This document shows positions 17,281 to 24,570 of a stretch of DNA of 37,915 bases, one piece after another. How positions within the stretch are numbered: the stretch's first letter is position 1; every line of letters begins with the position of its first letter. Below the pieces are notes generated by a model. It was not told where the DNA came from and did no database searches. It saw nothing but the letters and a program-made list of their open reading frames with translations. The position numbers and the translations under genes were made by a program. The stretch lies in contig JBIILZ010000026.1 of the NCBI GenBank assembly GCA_044338255.1, forward strand, positions 1 to 37,915. The letters run 5' to 3'. This stretch comes from CAIUVD01 sp044338255 (GTDB lineage: Bacteria; Planctomycetota; UBA11346).

Positions 17281-17430
17281 TTAGCCCCGTGCTCGCTTGG
17301 CCGAACGACGGCTCATCCACGCTCCGCACACCAAGAGAACGAACGCCCCGCCGACAGCGGACCAGGCCAGCTGATGCCACAGAACCACTGCCACCCGGCC
17401 CGCCAGCGGAAGCGCCAGCGGGGTGAGCAA
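17281..17430 (-). CDS. Possible small single-helix membrane protein downstream of tspO
   Basis: A 49-codon frame from TTG 17430 to TAA 17283-17281: MLTPLALPLAGRVAVVLWH and onward, with a hydrophobic core around WSAVGGAFVLLVCGAWM and a basic tail SRRSAKRARG, which is a plausible transmembrane topology. The frame is open further upstream, into the 3' end of tspO, but without ATG or GTG. GC-rich third positions favour coding, while the poor start and lack of a Shine-Dalgarno sequence argue against. Confidence 0.25.
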   Translation of the reverse strand: MLTPLALPLAGRVAVVLWHQLAWSAVGGAFVLLVCGAWMSRRSAKRARG

Positions 17431-17518
17431 GCAGCGCTGGGCGGGATCACGCCAGACTCCAGTCAGATGAGATTGCCTCGTGGCCGCTGAGTAGAGCAGC
17501 CCTTCCAGCTCACCTCGC

Positions 17519-17968
17519 CTAATTGAGCATCACGATCGCCACATTGAGCGCCGTCGCACTGAGAACCCACAGGCCGTAGGGCACAAACAACCAAGCCGCT
17601 AGCACATGGACCTGACGGAACCAGCCGAAGCTGGCGACCACCAGCGCGTCGAGAATGAGAATGTCGATGAGCGCCGCCAACGGTTGATGCAGGCCAAAGA
17701 AGAGCGGGCTCCACAGGGCGTTGATGAGCAATTGCGCGGCCCACAGGATCAGCGCCATGCGCCGGGCGATGCTGGCTTCGGATTGCCACAGCTTCCAGCC
17801 GGCGATGGCGATCAGTCCGTAGAGCACCGTCCACACCGCGCCGAAGACCCAGCCCGGAGGCATCCACGCCGGCTTCGCCAACTGGGCAAACCACGCATCC
17901 GGCGGAAAGCACGCACCCAGCGCCGCCACGCCGTAGGTCAGACCGAGAAATCCCAGGAGTGCCCGCAT
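17519..17968 (-). CDS. tspO: TspO/MBR family tryptophan-rich sensory protein
   Basis: 149 residues, five membrane helices. The family hallmarks are clear: KPAWMPPGWVFGAVWTVLYGL (about 32-52), WAAQLLINALWSPLFFGLHQPLAALID, and the C-terminal LFVPYGLWVLSATALNVAIV. TspO proteins bind porphyrins and related molecules in the membrane and act in stress or tetrapyrrole regulation. ATG 17968 has GGGAG 4-8 bases upstream, a strong ribosome binding site. The gene is divergent from hisC across only 59 bases, so the two promoters must overlap or abut. Confidence 0.93.
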   Translation of the reverse strand: MRALLGFLGLTYGVAALGACFPPDAWFAQLAKPAWMPPGWVFGAVWTVLYGLIAIAGWKLWQSEASIARRMALILWAAQLLINALWSPLFFGLHQPLAALIDILILDALVVASFGWFRQVHVLAAWLFVPYGLWVLSATALNVAIVMLN

Positions 17969-18011
17969 GAGCTCCCACCATCAGCCGGCTTCCCCCGCCA
18001 CAAGCTTTGGC

Positions 18012-18027
18012 TAGTGTTCTGGCCGCC
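18012..18027 (+). promoter_or_regulatory. Candidate leaderless -10 element for hisC
   Basis: TAGTGT (18012-18017) ends 10 bases before ATG 18028, with TCTGGCCGCC between and no Shine-Dalgarno sequence. The arrangement matches the tyrS and nitroreductase starts. No clear -35 is visible. Confidence 0.4.
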
Positions 18028-19125
18028 ATGTCTGATCCGCTGCCCGCTGCAACTTGCACTGCCCTCCGCCACCTGCGTCCTGACATCAGGGCGATGGCCG
18101 CCTACACCCCTGGTGAGCAGGTCCGCGACTGCATCAAGCTCAACACCAATGAGTGCGCTACCGGCCCCTCGCCGGCGGTCTGGGCGGCCTTGAGCCACCT
18201 GCCCAAGGGCAGCGACAGCTTGCGCCTGTATCCGGATCCGACCGCCACCGGATTGCGCGAAGCCGCCGCCGCGCGCTTCGACGTGGCCCCCGAGCAGATC
18301 CTCGCCGGCAATGGCTCGGATGACTGCCTGACGGTGATCTACCGCGCCTTCCTCAAGCCCGGCGAGCGCGTGGCCTACCCGTGGCCGACCTATGGCCTGT
18401 ACGACACCCTCGCCGCCCTGCAGGGTGTCGAAGCCGTGCACGTCGATTACCGCGTCACCGCCACGACCTGGGAACTGCCCGAAGCGTTGGTGCGGCAGAA
18501 CGCCAAGCTCTTGATTGTTGCCAACCCCAACAATCCCTCGGCGACCTTGACTCCGGTCGAGGATCTCCGCCGCCTGGCTGATCGCCACGAGGGCATTCTC
18601 GTTGTCGACGAAGCCTACATCGATTTCGCGGCGCCGGGCTCGTCGTTGCTGCCGCACCTCGCCAGCCACCCCAACCTCATCGTGCTGCGGACCTTCTCGA
18701 AGAGCTATTCGCTGGCCGGCGCGCGCCTGGGCCTGCTCTTCGCCCATGCCCAGATCGTCGGCGAACTGAGCAAGGTCAAGGACAGCTACAACGTCAACTA
18801 CATGACCCAGCAGGTCGGCATCGCCGCTCTGAACGATGTCGACCATCACCGCAATCTGGTGCGCTCGACGGTGGCCGAACGCCAACGGCTTGAGCAGGGG
18901 CTGGCGCGCTTCGGCTGGACCTGGCCGCAGAGCGCGGGCAATTTCGTACTCTGCGAGGTCGGCGCACGGGCCCAGGAACTGTATCTCGGACTGAAGGCCC
19001 GCGGCCTCTTGGTGCGCTTCTGGAATCGACCGGGCCTCAACACCAAGCTGCGCATCACCGTCGGTCTGCCCGAACACACCGATCTGCTGCTCAAGCACCT
19101 CGCCGACCTGATCGGTAACCGCTGA
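18028..19125 (+). CDS. hisC: Histidinol-phosphate aminotransferase
   Basis: 365-residue class II-fold PLP aminotransferase converting imidazole acetol phosphate to histidinol phosphate. Motifs: KLNTNECATGPSP (about 37-49, substrate-binding N-terminus typical of HisC), YPDPTATGLREAAA, LAGNGSDD, ANPNNPSAT (165-173), VVDEAYIDF and TFSKSYSLAGARLG with the PLP lysine K225. An in-frame TTG at 18007 is unlikely. The stop overlaps the dxr start as TGATG, so translation of the two is probably coupled, even though histidine and isoprenoid synthesis are unrelated. Confidence 0.92.
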   Translation: MSDPLPAATCTALRHLRPDIRAMAAYTPGEQVRDCIKLNTNECATGPSPAVWAALSHLPKGSDSLRLYPDPTATGLREAAAARFDVAPEQILAGNGSDDCLTVIYRAFLKPGERVAYPWPTYGLYDTLAALQGVEAVHVDYRVTATTWELPEALVRQNAKLLIVANPNNPSATLTPVEDLRRLADRHEGILVVDEAYIDFAAPGSSLLPHLASHPNLIVLRTFSKSYSLAGARLGLLFAHAQIVGELSKVKDSYNVNYMTQQVGIAALNDVDHHRNLVRSTVAERQRLEQGLARFGWTWPQSAGNFVLCEVGARAQELYLGLKARGLLVRFWNRPGLNTKLRITVGLPEHTDLLLKHLADLIGNR

Positions 19126-20243
19126 TGTTGACCATCCTCGGCGCCACCGGCTCGATTGGCGTCAACACCTTGCACGTGGCAGAGCACCTCGGACTGCCGG
19201 TGTACGCCATCACCGGCAACGCCAAGATCGCCGAACTCGCGGCCCAGGCGGTGCGTTACCGGCCGCAAATCGTAGTCGTCGCCGAGGTCGCGCGCGCCGC
19301 CGAACTGCGCGCCCTGGTACCTTCCGATATCCGCGTCGAAGCCGGTCCCGAGGCCCTGGCGGCAGTCGCCGAAGCCCGCGAAGTCACCGCCGTGATGACC
19401 GCCATCGTCGGTGCCGCCGGCTTGCCGGCGACCCTCGCGGCAGTGCGCGCCGGCAAGCGCGTGTGCATCGCCAACAAAGAACCGTTGGTGATGGCCGGCG
19501 ATCTGATCATGGCCGAGGCCCGCCGCTGCGGGGCGCTGATCGTACCCGTCGACAGTGAGCACTCGGCGATGTTCCAGTGTCTCGAAGGACATGCTCCTGA
19601 AGAGGTCGCGGAGCTGATCCTGACCTCCTCCGGCGGTCCGTTCCGCACGGTCATGGATCTCTCCGGCGTCAGCCGCGAACAAGCCCTCACCCATCCGACC
19701 TGGAAGATGGGGCCGAAGATCACCATCGATTCCGCGACCCTGATGAACAAGAGCCTGGAGATCATCGAGGCCCGTTGGCTGTTCAACATCGAAGCCAGCC
19801 GCATCCGCGTGCTCGTGCACCCGCAGAGCGTGGTCCATTCGATGGTCGCCTATCGCGACGGCTCGGTGCTCGCGCAACTCGGCCGGCCCGACATGCAGAC
19901 GCCGATCCAATATGCCCTGACCTATCCCAAGCATGTGCCGGGCACCATCGCCGCTCCGGACTTCGCGACCATGTCGAGCCTGACTTTCGAGAATCCCGAT
20001 CGCCGGCGCTTCCCGAGCCTCGACATCGGTTACCACGCCGCCCAGTGCGGAGGTATCGTGCCGGCGGTGATGAACGCCGCCAACGAGATGGCGGTCGCCG
20101 CCTATCTTGCCGGCAAGGGCCATTTCATCGACATCTTCCGCACCGTCGGCGATGCCGTCGAACAGGCGGCGACGGTCCGGGCGCCGAACCTGGCGGATAT
20201 TCTGGCGGCGGATGCGGAGATCAGGGCGCGGTTGGCGGGCTAG
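19125..20243 (+). CDS. dxr: 1-deoxy-D-xylulose 5-phosphate reductoisomerase
   Basis: 372 residues. Second committed step of the non-mevalonate isoprenoid pathway (DXP to MEP, NADPH and divalent metal). Sequence signs: GATGSIGVNTL at the very N-terminus (NADPH-binding loop), CIANKEPLVMAGDLI, PVDSEHSAMFQCLEG (metal and substrate site), TSSGGPFR, HPTWKMGPKITIDSATLMNKSLEIIEA and HPQSVVHSMVAYRDGSVLAQLG. The protein starts only four residues before the nucleotide-binding loop, slightly short compared with most members (about 380-400). Start codon overlaps the hisC stop. A hairpin immediately after the stop may end transcription. Confidence 0.96.
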   Translation: MLTILGATGSIGVNTLHVAEHLGLPVYAITGNAKIAELAAQAVRYRPQIVVVAEVARAAELRALVPSDIRVEAGPEALAAVAEAREVTAVMTAIVGAAGLPATLAAVRAGKRVCIANKEPLVMAGDLIMAEARRCGALIVPVDSEHSAMFQCLEGHAPEEVAELILTSSGGPFRTVMDLSGVSREQALTHPTWKMGPKITIDSATLMNKSLEIIEARWLFNIEASRIRVLVHPQSVVHSMVAYRDGSVLAQLGRPDMQTPIQYALTYPKHVPGTIAAPDFATMSSLTFENPDRRRFPSLDIGYHAAQCGGIVPAVMNAANEMAVAAYLAGKGHFIDIFRTVGDAVEQAATVRAPNLADILAADAEIRARLAG

Positions 20244-20263
20244 GCTGGTCTCCAGGGACCAGC
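20244..20263 (+). terminator. Hairpin directly after dxr (possible terminator)
   Basis: GCTGGTC (20244-20250) and GACCAGC (20257-20263) form a perfect 7-base stem with a 6-base loop, starting right after the dxr stop codon. No T-run follows, and the right arm is the first unit of the heptamer tract, so the resemblance to a terminator may be secondary. Confidence 0.35.
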
Positions 20264-20410
20264 GACCAGAGACCAGAGACCAGAGACCAGAGACCAGAGA
20301 CCAGAGACCAGAGACCAGAGACCAGAGACCAGAGACCAGGAACCAGCGACCAGAGACCAGCGACCAGCGACCAGCGACCAGCGACCAGCGACCAGAGATC
20401 AGAGACCAGA
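20257..20410. repeat. Heptamer tandem repeat tract, GACCAGA/GACCAGC
   Basis: About 22 consecutive 7-base units, mostly GACCAGA in the first half and GACCAGC in the second, interrupted by GGAACCAGC at about 20339-20347 and a GATCAGA unit near the end. It fills the space between dxr and the NAD kinase gene, part of a 308-base stretch (20244-20551) with no gene. Since seven is not a multiple of three, all six frames read pseudo-repeats such as RDQRPET; these are not genes. It resembles the short tandemly repeated heptamers known in cyanobacteria in form, not necessarily in origin. Confidence 0.95.
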
Positions 20411-20426
20411 GCGCTGGTTCCTGGTC
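20334..20426. repeat. 15-base inverted repeat spanning part of the heptamer tract
   Basis: GACCAGGAACCAGCG at 20334-20348 is exactly reverse-complemented as CGCTGGTTCCTGGTC at 20412-20426. The 63-base interior consists of the GACCAGC units. In RNA this would make a long hairpin upstream of the NAD kinase gene. Confidence 0.85.
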
Positions 20427-20551
20427 GCTGGATACGGCTGGCTTCGCATACCGGGAGCCGGCCCTGGGCGTGGTGCTGTTCTCGCGGTTCGACCTGAGTC
20501 CGGTTGCACTAGCCACTGGCTAAGGTGCGAAACGGCGCACTATCGCAGGCG

Positions 20552-21394
20552 ATGACTGACGTCCTCCTCGTGAGCAAGACCCCCCTTGCACGGCGCCTGG
20601 CAATCGAAGATCGCGATCGCCTTACCGCCGGCGGCGTCTTGGATGAACGTCGTCTGGAAGCTTCCGCCGAGCGCCAGCAGGAGGCCCTCACCGCCGTGCG
20701 CGCCGCCCTCCACGGGCTGACGGTGCGCGAGATCCCGGTCGAGGAGGTCCAACCCGGCGATGCCTCGGGCATGTCCCTGGTGATCACCGTCGGCGGCGAC
20801 GGCACCGTCTTCACCGCCAATACCCTGGTCACGGCGGCGCCCTTCCTCACCGTCAATTCTGATCCCGAGCGCTCGGTAGGGCACTTCACGCGCTTCACCG
20901 CTGCCACCGTCGCCGCCGGCGTCGACGCCTGGCGCCGCGGAGTAGCGCAGCACGAACCGTTGCACCGCTTGGCGATCAGCGTCGGTGAGACGACCTACCG
21001 CATCCTCAACGACGTGCTCTTCAGCCATAGCAATCCGGCGGTGCTCGCCCGCTATGTCCTCGAATGCGACGGACAGCGCGAATTCCAACGCTCCAGCGGG
21101 GTATGGATTTCGACTGCACACGGCAGCACCGGCGCCATCCATAGCGCCGGCGTGGAACCGGTCCCCGGACATCTGCCGGCATTGCTGTTCAAAGTCCGCG
21201 AACCATTCCTCGCCCGCGAACAGGTCTCGCTGCTGGCCGGCACGCAATTGCCACCGCGCGGACTGATCCTCATCCCGGCCTTGCCGGGCATGGCGCTCTA
21301 TCTCGATGGACCGAATCTCACCGTGCCCGTGGCTCCCGGCATGATGATCGATATCCGCGCTGCGGCGGTCCCGTTGACCCTGGTAAGCTGCTGA
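20552..21394 (+). CDS. nadK: NAD(H) kinase, plant NADK3-like type
   Basis: 280 residues. ITVGGDGTVFTAN (about 78-90) carries the GGDGT motif with catalytic Asp83; VNSDPERSVGHFTRF, LNDVLFSHSNPA and RSSGVWISTAHGSTGAIHSAG are NAD-kinase motifs in order. The last motif and LLFKVREPFLAREQVSLL look closer to plant NADK3 (an NADH kinase) and mitochondrial NADK2 than to the common bacterial NadK, judged from memory. The product, NADP(H), is needed by dxr among many others. I start at ATG 20552 (MTDVLLVSK, the normal first strand); an upstream in-frame GTG at 20525 would add nine unlikely residues. No Shine-Dalgarno is evident. It converges with the next gene with 10 bases between stops. Confidence 0.85.
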   Translation: MTDVLLVSKTPLARRLAIEDRDRLTAGGVLDERRLEASAERQQEALTAVRAALHGLTVREIPVEEVQPGDASGMSLVITVGGDGTVFTANTLVTAAPFLTVNSDPERSVGHFTRFTAATVAAGVDAWRRGVAQHEPLHRLAISVGETTYRILNDVLFSHSNPAVLARYVLECDGQREFQRSSGVWISTAHGSTGAIHSAGVEPVPGHLPALLFKVREPFLAREQVSLLAGTQLPPRGLILIPALPGMALYLDGPNLTVPVAPGMMIDIRAAAVPLTLVSC

Positions 21395-21404
21395 TCAGCC
21401 CGCG

Positions 21405-21677
21405 CTATTTCGGCTGGATCATGTCCATCAGCGCTTGCTGCTGATCGACCTGGCGCTTGAAGACGCCATAGAGCACCTGATTCACCGACGATTCCGCCTG
21501 CATGTTGACGATGCCGGCGGTGAGGTCGCCGTTGCTCGCAGAGGGCTCGTCAGACGCCAGATCCTGGGCCGCGCCGACGACGTTTTCGGCAGCGGCGTCG
21601 AAGCGTACCTGGGCCTTCTGAATAGCGCTGGCGGTGGCCTGAATGCCACCGCCCGAACGTAAAGAACCGATGTCCAT
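21405..21677 (-). CDS. Small flagellar rod/hook-like protein
   Basis: 90 residues, all predicted helical. It begins IQATASAIQKAQVRFDAAAENVVGA, closely following the N-terminal pattern of flagellar rod proteins (FlgB/FlgC family: 'SGIQAAQTRLDVSANNIAN'), and ends VNMQAESSVNQVLYGVFKRQVDQQQALMDMI like their C-terminal helix ('MV...AYEAN..V.K..DEM...LLDI'). The central domain of true rod proteins is missing, so this is a minimal paired-helix protein. Similar short genes occur outside flagellar operons with unknown function. ATG 21677 has GAGG 6 bases upstream, which lies partly in a hairpin. It is 56 bases downstream of rph on the same strand. Confidence 0.6.
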   Translation of the reverse strand: MDIGSLRSGGGIQATASAIQKAQVRFDAAAENVVGAAQDLASDEPSASNGDLTAGIVNMQAESSVNQVLYGVFKRQVDQQQALMDMIQPK

Positions 21678-21683
21678 GGGAAC

Positions 21684-21717
21684 CTCGCTGCCGCTAATAT
21701 AGCGTCTCGGCAGCGAG
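21684..21717 (-). promoter_or_regulatory. Hairpin covering the ribosome binding site of the rod-like gene
   Basis: On the minus strand CTCGCTGCCG (21717-21708), a 14-base loop and CGGCAGCGAG (21693-21684) form a perfect 10-base stem. The 3' arm contains most of the GAGG Shine-Dalgarno (21686-21683), so folding would hide it. It might serve as a translational switch, or as a weak attenuator after rph. Confidence 0.5.
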
Positions 21718-21733
21718 TTCTCAAGTAGACCTT

Positions 21734-22441
21734 CTACTCCTTCAAGCCCAGGGCTTTGCGCTGCAAGGCCTGGATTTCGACGAGCGCCCCGCTGGCGGCG
21801 TCCATCAGCTCATCCAACTGCGAACGGTTAAAGACACCGTGTTCGCCGGTGCCCTGGACCTCGATGAAATCGGTGCCGCGACCGACCACGTTCATGTCGA
21901 CATCGGCCTGCGAATCCTTGACGTAATCGAGGTCGACCTCGACCTGACCCTGGACCACGCCGACCGAGATCGCCGCCACCTGGCCGAGCAAATAGTACTC
22001 GGGGCCGGATTTCTTTTGCTGCGCGGCGAGCACGCCGAGCGCGTCATAGAGCGCGACCCAGGCGCCGGTGATCGAGGTCGTGCGCGTGCCGCCGTCGGCC
22101 TGCAGGACATCGCAATCGATGGCGAGGGTGATCTCGCCGAGCTTGTCGATGTCGACTGCGGCGCGCAGGCTGCGACCGATGAGGCGCTGGATCTCGACGC
22201 TGCGGCCATCCTGCTTGAGGCTGTCGCGGCGTTTGCGCGGCGTGGTCGAACCCGGCAGCATGTTGTATTCGGCGGTCAGCCAACCGAGGCCGGGCTTGCC
22301 CTGCGAACCCTTGCGATGCGGCGGCACCGAGTTCTCGATCGAGACGGTGACCAGCACCCGCGTGTCACCGCAGGCGACCAGGCAGGAGCCGGCCGGATGC
22401 TTGACGAAACCGCGTTGAAAAGTCATGGGGCGAAGAGGCAT
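21734..22441 (-). CDS. rph: Ribonuclease PH
   Basis: 235 residues. Phosphorolytic 3'-to-5' exoribonuclease that trims tRNA 3' ends. Family motifs: GSCLVACGDTRVLVTVSIE (about 18-36), GWLTAEYNMLPGSTTPRKRRDS (about 53-74), GRSVEIQRLIGRSLRAAVD (about 79-97), DCDVLQADGGTRTTSITGAWVAL (about 109-131) and the C-terminal DFIEVQGTGEHGVFNRSQLDELMDAA. The start at 22441 (AGGA about 8 bases upstream) gives an N-terminus (MPLRPMTFQRGF) lacking the 'MR.DGR' opening of most members, a minor shortening. A strong terminator upstream isolates it from argF, so it has its own promoter. Confidence 0.95.
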   Translation of the reverse strand: MPLRPMTFQRGFVKHPAGSCLVACGDTRVLVTVSIENSVPPHRKGSQGKPGLGWLTAEYNMLPGSTTPRKRRDSLKQDGRSVEIQRLIGRSLRAAVDIDKLGEITLAIDCDVLQADGGTRTTSITGAWVALYDALGVLAAQQKKSGPEYYLLGQVAAISVGVVQGQVEVDLDYVKDSQADVDMNVVGRGTDFIEVQGTGEHGVFNRSQLDELMDAASGALVEIQALQRKALGLKE

Positions 22442-22464
22442 TGGTATTTCCTGAAGGAGCGGGG

Positions 22465-22522
22465 AAAAAAATTAGCGCTCACGACTCCGCCGGGGCTGAG
22501 GAGCGGGCGGAGTCGTGAGCGC
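22465..22522 (-). terminator. Strong rho-independent terminator after argF
   Basis: Perfect 17-base stem: GCGCTCACGACTCCGCC (right arm read on the minus strand from 22522 to 22506) pairs with its complement at 22491-22475, with a 14-base loop. TAA and then seven T residues follow (22471-22465). It ends the argB-argF transcript 18 bases beyond the argF stop and just before the rph start. Confidence 0.93.
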
Positions 22523-22540
22523 GCGGGCACGCCACGTGGA

Positions 22541-23476
22541 TCAGCGGGCGGCGGCGATCACCTGTTCGGCGTCGTTGGCCATCAGCAGCCGCAGCACGGC
22601 TTTTTGCGCATGCAGACGGTTTTCGGCCTGATCGAAAATGATCGAACGCGGATGTTCGACGGCCTCGTTGGTGATCTCCTCGTCGCGATGCGCCGGCAGG
22701 CAGTGCATGATGCGGGCATCGGGACGGGCCTGGCTGATCAGGGCGGCATTAATCTGATAGCCCTGGAAATCACGGATGCGCTTGGCCTGCTCGGCCTCCT
22801 GACCCATGCTCGTCCAGACGTCGGTATAGAGGATGTGCGCGCCGCTGACGGCCTGCTGGACATCGGTGACTTCACTCACCTTCTGGCCGGCGAATTTCAG
22901 GCGATCGGCGGCGGACCAGCCGTAGCCGGCGGGACAGGCGAGGACGAATTCCGAACCGCCGAGGACGGTGGCATTGGCGAGGCTGCGGGCGACGTTGTTG
23001 CCGTCACCGACGAAGACGATCTTGAGCCCGCTGGTGGTCCCGAGATGTTCGCGGATGGTCAGCAGATCGCCAAGCGCCTGGCAGGGATGGAAGCGATCGC
23101 ACAGCCCATTGACCACCGGCACGCTGCCGAATTCCGCCAGACCGGCGATCGATTCGTGCTTGTAGACGCGGGCCATGATGCCCTGCACATAACGCGACAG
23201 GACTCGGGCGACGTCCTGGATCGGCTCGCGCTTGCCCAGGCCGATCTCTTCGCCGCGAATATACAGCGAGCGCCCGCCAAGCTCGCTCATCGCCTGTTCG
23301 AACGACAGGCGCGTGCGCAACGACGGTTTCTCGAAGACCATGGCGAGGGTCTTGCCCGCCAAGGCATGTTCGCTAATGCCCTGCGCCCGGCGGCGCTTGA
23401 GGTACAACGCGACCGAGAGCAGTTCCGAGAACTCGCGCGGCGAGAAGGTGTTGAGCGACAAGAAATGCTTAAACAT
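22541..23476 (-). CDS. argF: Ornithine carbamoyltransferase
   Basis: 311 residues, cytoplasmic, makes citrulline from ornithine and carbamoyl phosphate. Signatures: FEKPSLRTRLSFEQAM (about 49-64, carbamoyl-phosphate loop; S-L-R-T-R in place of the commoner S-T-R-T-R), DRFHPCQALGDLLTI (HPCQ), VFVGDGNNVARSL, DVWTSMGQE (SMG loop that contacts ornithine) and MHCLPAHRDEEIT (HCLPAHR). The SMG and HCLP motifs favour ornithine over acetylornithine transcarbamylase. It lies 38 bases downstream of argB on the same strand, with a small GC-rich hairpin between, and ends in a strong terminator. Confidence 0.95.
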   Translation of the reverse strand: MFKHFLSLNTFSPREFSELLSVALYLKRRRAQGISEHALAGKTLAMVFEKPSLRTRLSFEQAMSELGGRSLYIRGEEIGLGKREPIQDVARVLSRYVQGIMARVYKHESIAGLAEFGSVPVVNGLCDRFHPCQALGDLLTIREHLGTTSGLKIVFVGDGNNVARSLANATVLGGSEFVLACPAGYGWSAADRLKFAGQKVSEVTDVQQAVSGAHILYTDVWTSMGQEAEQAKRIRDFQGYQINAALISQARPDARIMHCLPAHRDEEITNEAVEHPRSIIFDQAENRLHAQKAVLRLLMANDAEQVIAAAR

Positions 23477-23489
23477 AACCGCTATTCCA

Positions 23490-23505
23490 CCGCGCCTGGG
23501 CGCGG
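23490..23505 (-). other. Small hairpin between argB and argF
   Basis: CCGCGC-CCAG-GCGCGG (minus strand) forms a 6-base GC stem with a 4-base loop, 13 bases before the argF start and 10 bases after the argB stop. There is no T-run. It may stabilise or modulate the mRNA between the two cistrons. Confidence 0.45.
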
Positions 23506-23514
23506 CCCATTCTT

Positions 23515-24393
23515 TTAGTCCAGGGTGAGTTCCGTGCCGATGCCTTCGGAAGTGAAAATTTCGAGCAGCAGCGCATGCGGCTGATCAGCGCCAACAATGT
23601 GAATCTTGGCGACACCCGACTGCAGAGCGCCGATACAGCTCTCGACCTTGGGGATCATGCCGCCCTTGATGATGCCCTCGGCGACCAGCTGGCGGACCTT
23701 GCTCACGTTCAGTGACGAGAACAGGGTCGATGGATCCTTGGGATCGGTCATCACCCCCGGCACGGATGAGCAGAACATCAGCTTCGCGGCGCCGATGGCG
23801 GTGGCCACCGCCAGGGCGATATCGTCGGCGTTGGTATTCATCGCCCGGCCCTGGGCATCGACCGACAGCGGCGGCACGATGGGGATCAGGCCGCGCGTCG
23901 CGAAGCGCGCCAGGCGTTCGCGGTCGACGCGCGTGGGTTGCCCGACCAAGCCGAGGGCCGGGTCCATGACCACACCGTGGACGAGGTGGTGGCGCGGCGG
24001 GCACATGCCGATGGCGGCCCCGCCGAGGTCGAAGACGCGATTGACGATCAGCGTGTTGAGCTTCTCGACCTCGCGACTGACAATGGCCATGGTCGGCTCA
24101 TCGGTGATGCGCCGACCATTATGGAAATTGGGGACCAGACCGGCCTGTTCCATGGCCCGGCTGATCGATTTGCCGCCACCGTGAACAAGGATCGGACTGA
24201 CCCCGACCTGTTCGAGGAAGACCAGATCGGTCAGCAGCCGATCGAGGACTTCGGGCTGCTCGACCGCTTCGCCACCGACCTTCACGACCATGAACTGGTG
24301 GTGGAAGCGCTTGAGGTAGGGCAGTGCCTCGATCAGGACCTTCGCCTTGTGTTGCGCCTGGGCTTGGATGTCGGCAGCAGCAGCATCAACCAC
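23515..24393 (-). CDS. argB: Acetylglutamate kinase
   Basis: 292 residues, second step of arginine synthesis. Motifs: MVVKVGGEAV (about 35-44), LVHGGGKSISRAME (substrate loop), NGRRITD, NTNADDIALAVATAIGAAKLMFCSSVPGVM (nucleotide site) and GIIKGGMIPKVESCIGAL. The 25 or so residues before the first strand (IQAQAQHKAKVLIEALPYLKRF) form the N-terminal helix characteristic of hexameric, arginine-inhibited enzymes, so feedback control by arginine is likely. The start is GTG 24393, with GGAG about 11 bases upstream. The gene is followed by argF and terminator; promoter must lie in 24394-24570, where I see no clear boxes. Confidence 0.95.
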   Translation of the reverse strand: MVDAAAADIQAQAQHKAKVLIEALPYLKRFHHQFMVVKVGGEAVEQPEVLDRLLTDLVFLEQVGVSPILVHGGGKSISRAMEQAGLVPNFHNGRRITDEPTMAIVSREVEKLNTLIVNRVFDLGGAAIGMCPPRHHLVHGVVMDPALGLVGQPTRVDRERLARFATRGLIPIVPPLSVDAQGRAMNTNADDIALAVATAIGAAKLMFCSSVPGVMTDPKDPSTLFSSLNVSKVRQLVAEGIIKGGMIPKVESCIGALQSGVAKIHIVGADQPHALLLEIFTSEGIGTELTLD

Positions 24394-24532
24394 GATTGGG
24401 GCTCCGGAAAAAGGCGCACAAAAACAAGCGATCCGGGCGCTGGCGGATGCCGGCGTCGGAAGTAAGCGGCATACGGTATGGAAAAGGCCCGCCTGTCGAG
24501 ACCGAAACGCGCTCTGAGGAGCAGGCTCGGCT

Positions 24533-24550
24533 GCTCTCTCTTGAGAGAGC
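24533..24550. other. Palindrome downstream of the prepilin peptidase gene
   Basis: GCTCTCTC-TT-GAGAGAGC is a perfect 8-base inverted repeat with a 2-base centre, between the stop of the prepilin peptidase gene and the start of argB. It lacks a T-run, and its position fits an operator for argB or a processing/termination hairpin. Confidence 0.4.
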
Positions 24551-24570
24551 TCATTGGAGTTCTTTGGAGC

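Noticed and set aside
20257..20410. CRISPR-like array
   Set aside because: The units are 7 bases with no spacers and no cas genes are near; it is a simple tandem repeat.
18846..20516. A 556-codon minus-strand open frame
   Set aside because: It runs antisense through hisC/dxr and across the heptamer tract (SLVSGLW repeats), with no domain.
20107..20523. Repetitive protein gene (RDQRPET repeats)
   Set aside because: The repeat is open in several frames only because of the heptamer; no start signal and no known family.
21839..23518. A 559-codon plus-strand open frame
   Set aside because: Antisense to rph and argF and crosses a terminator hairpin; no recognisable domain.
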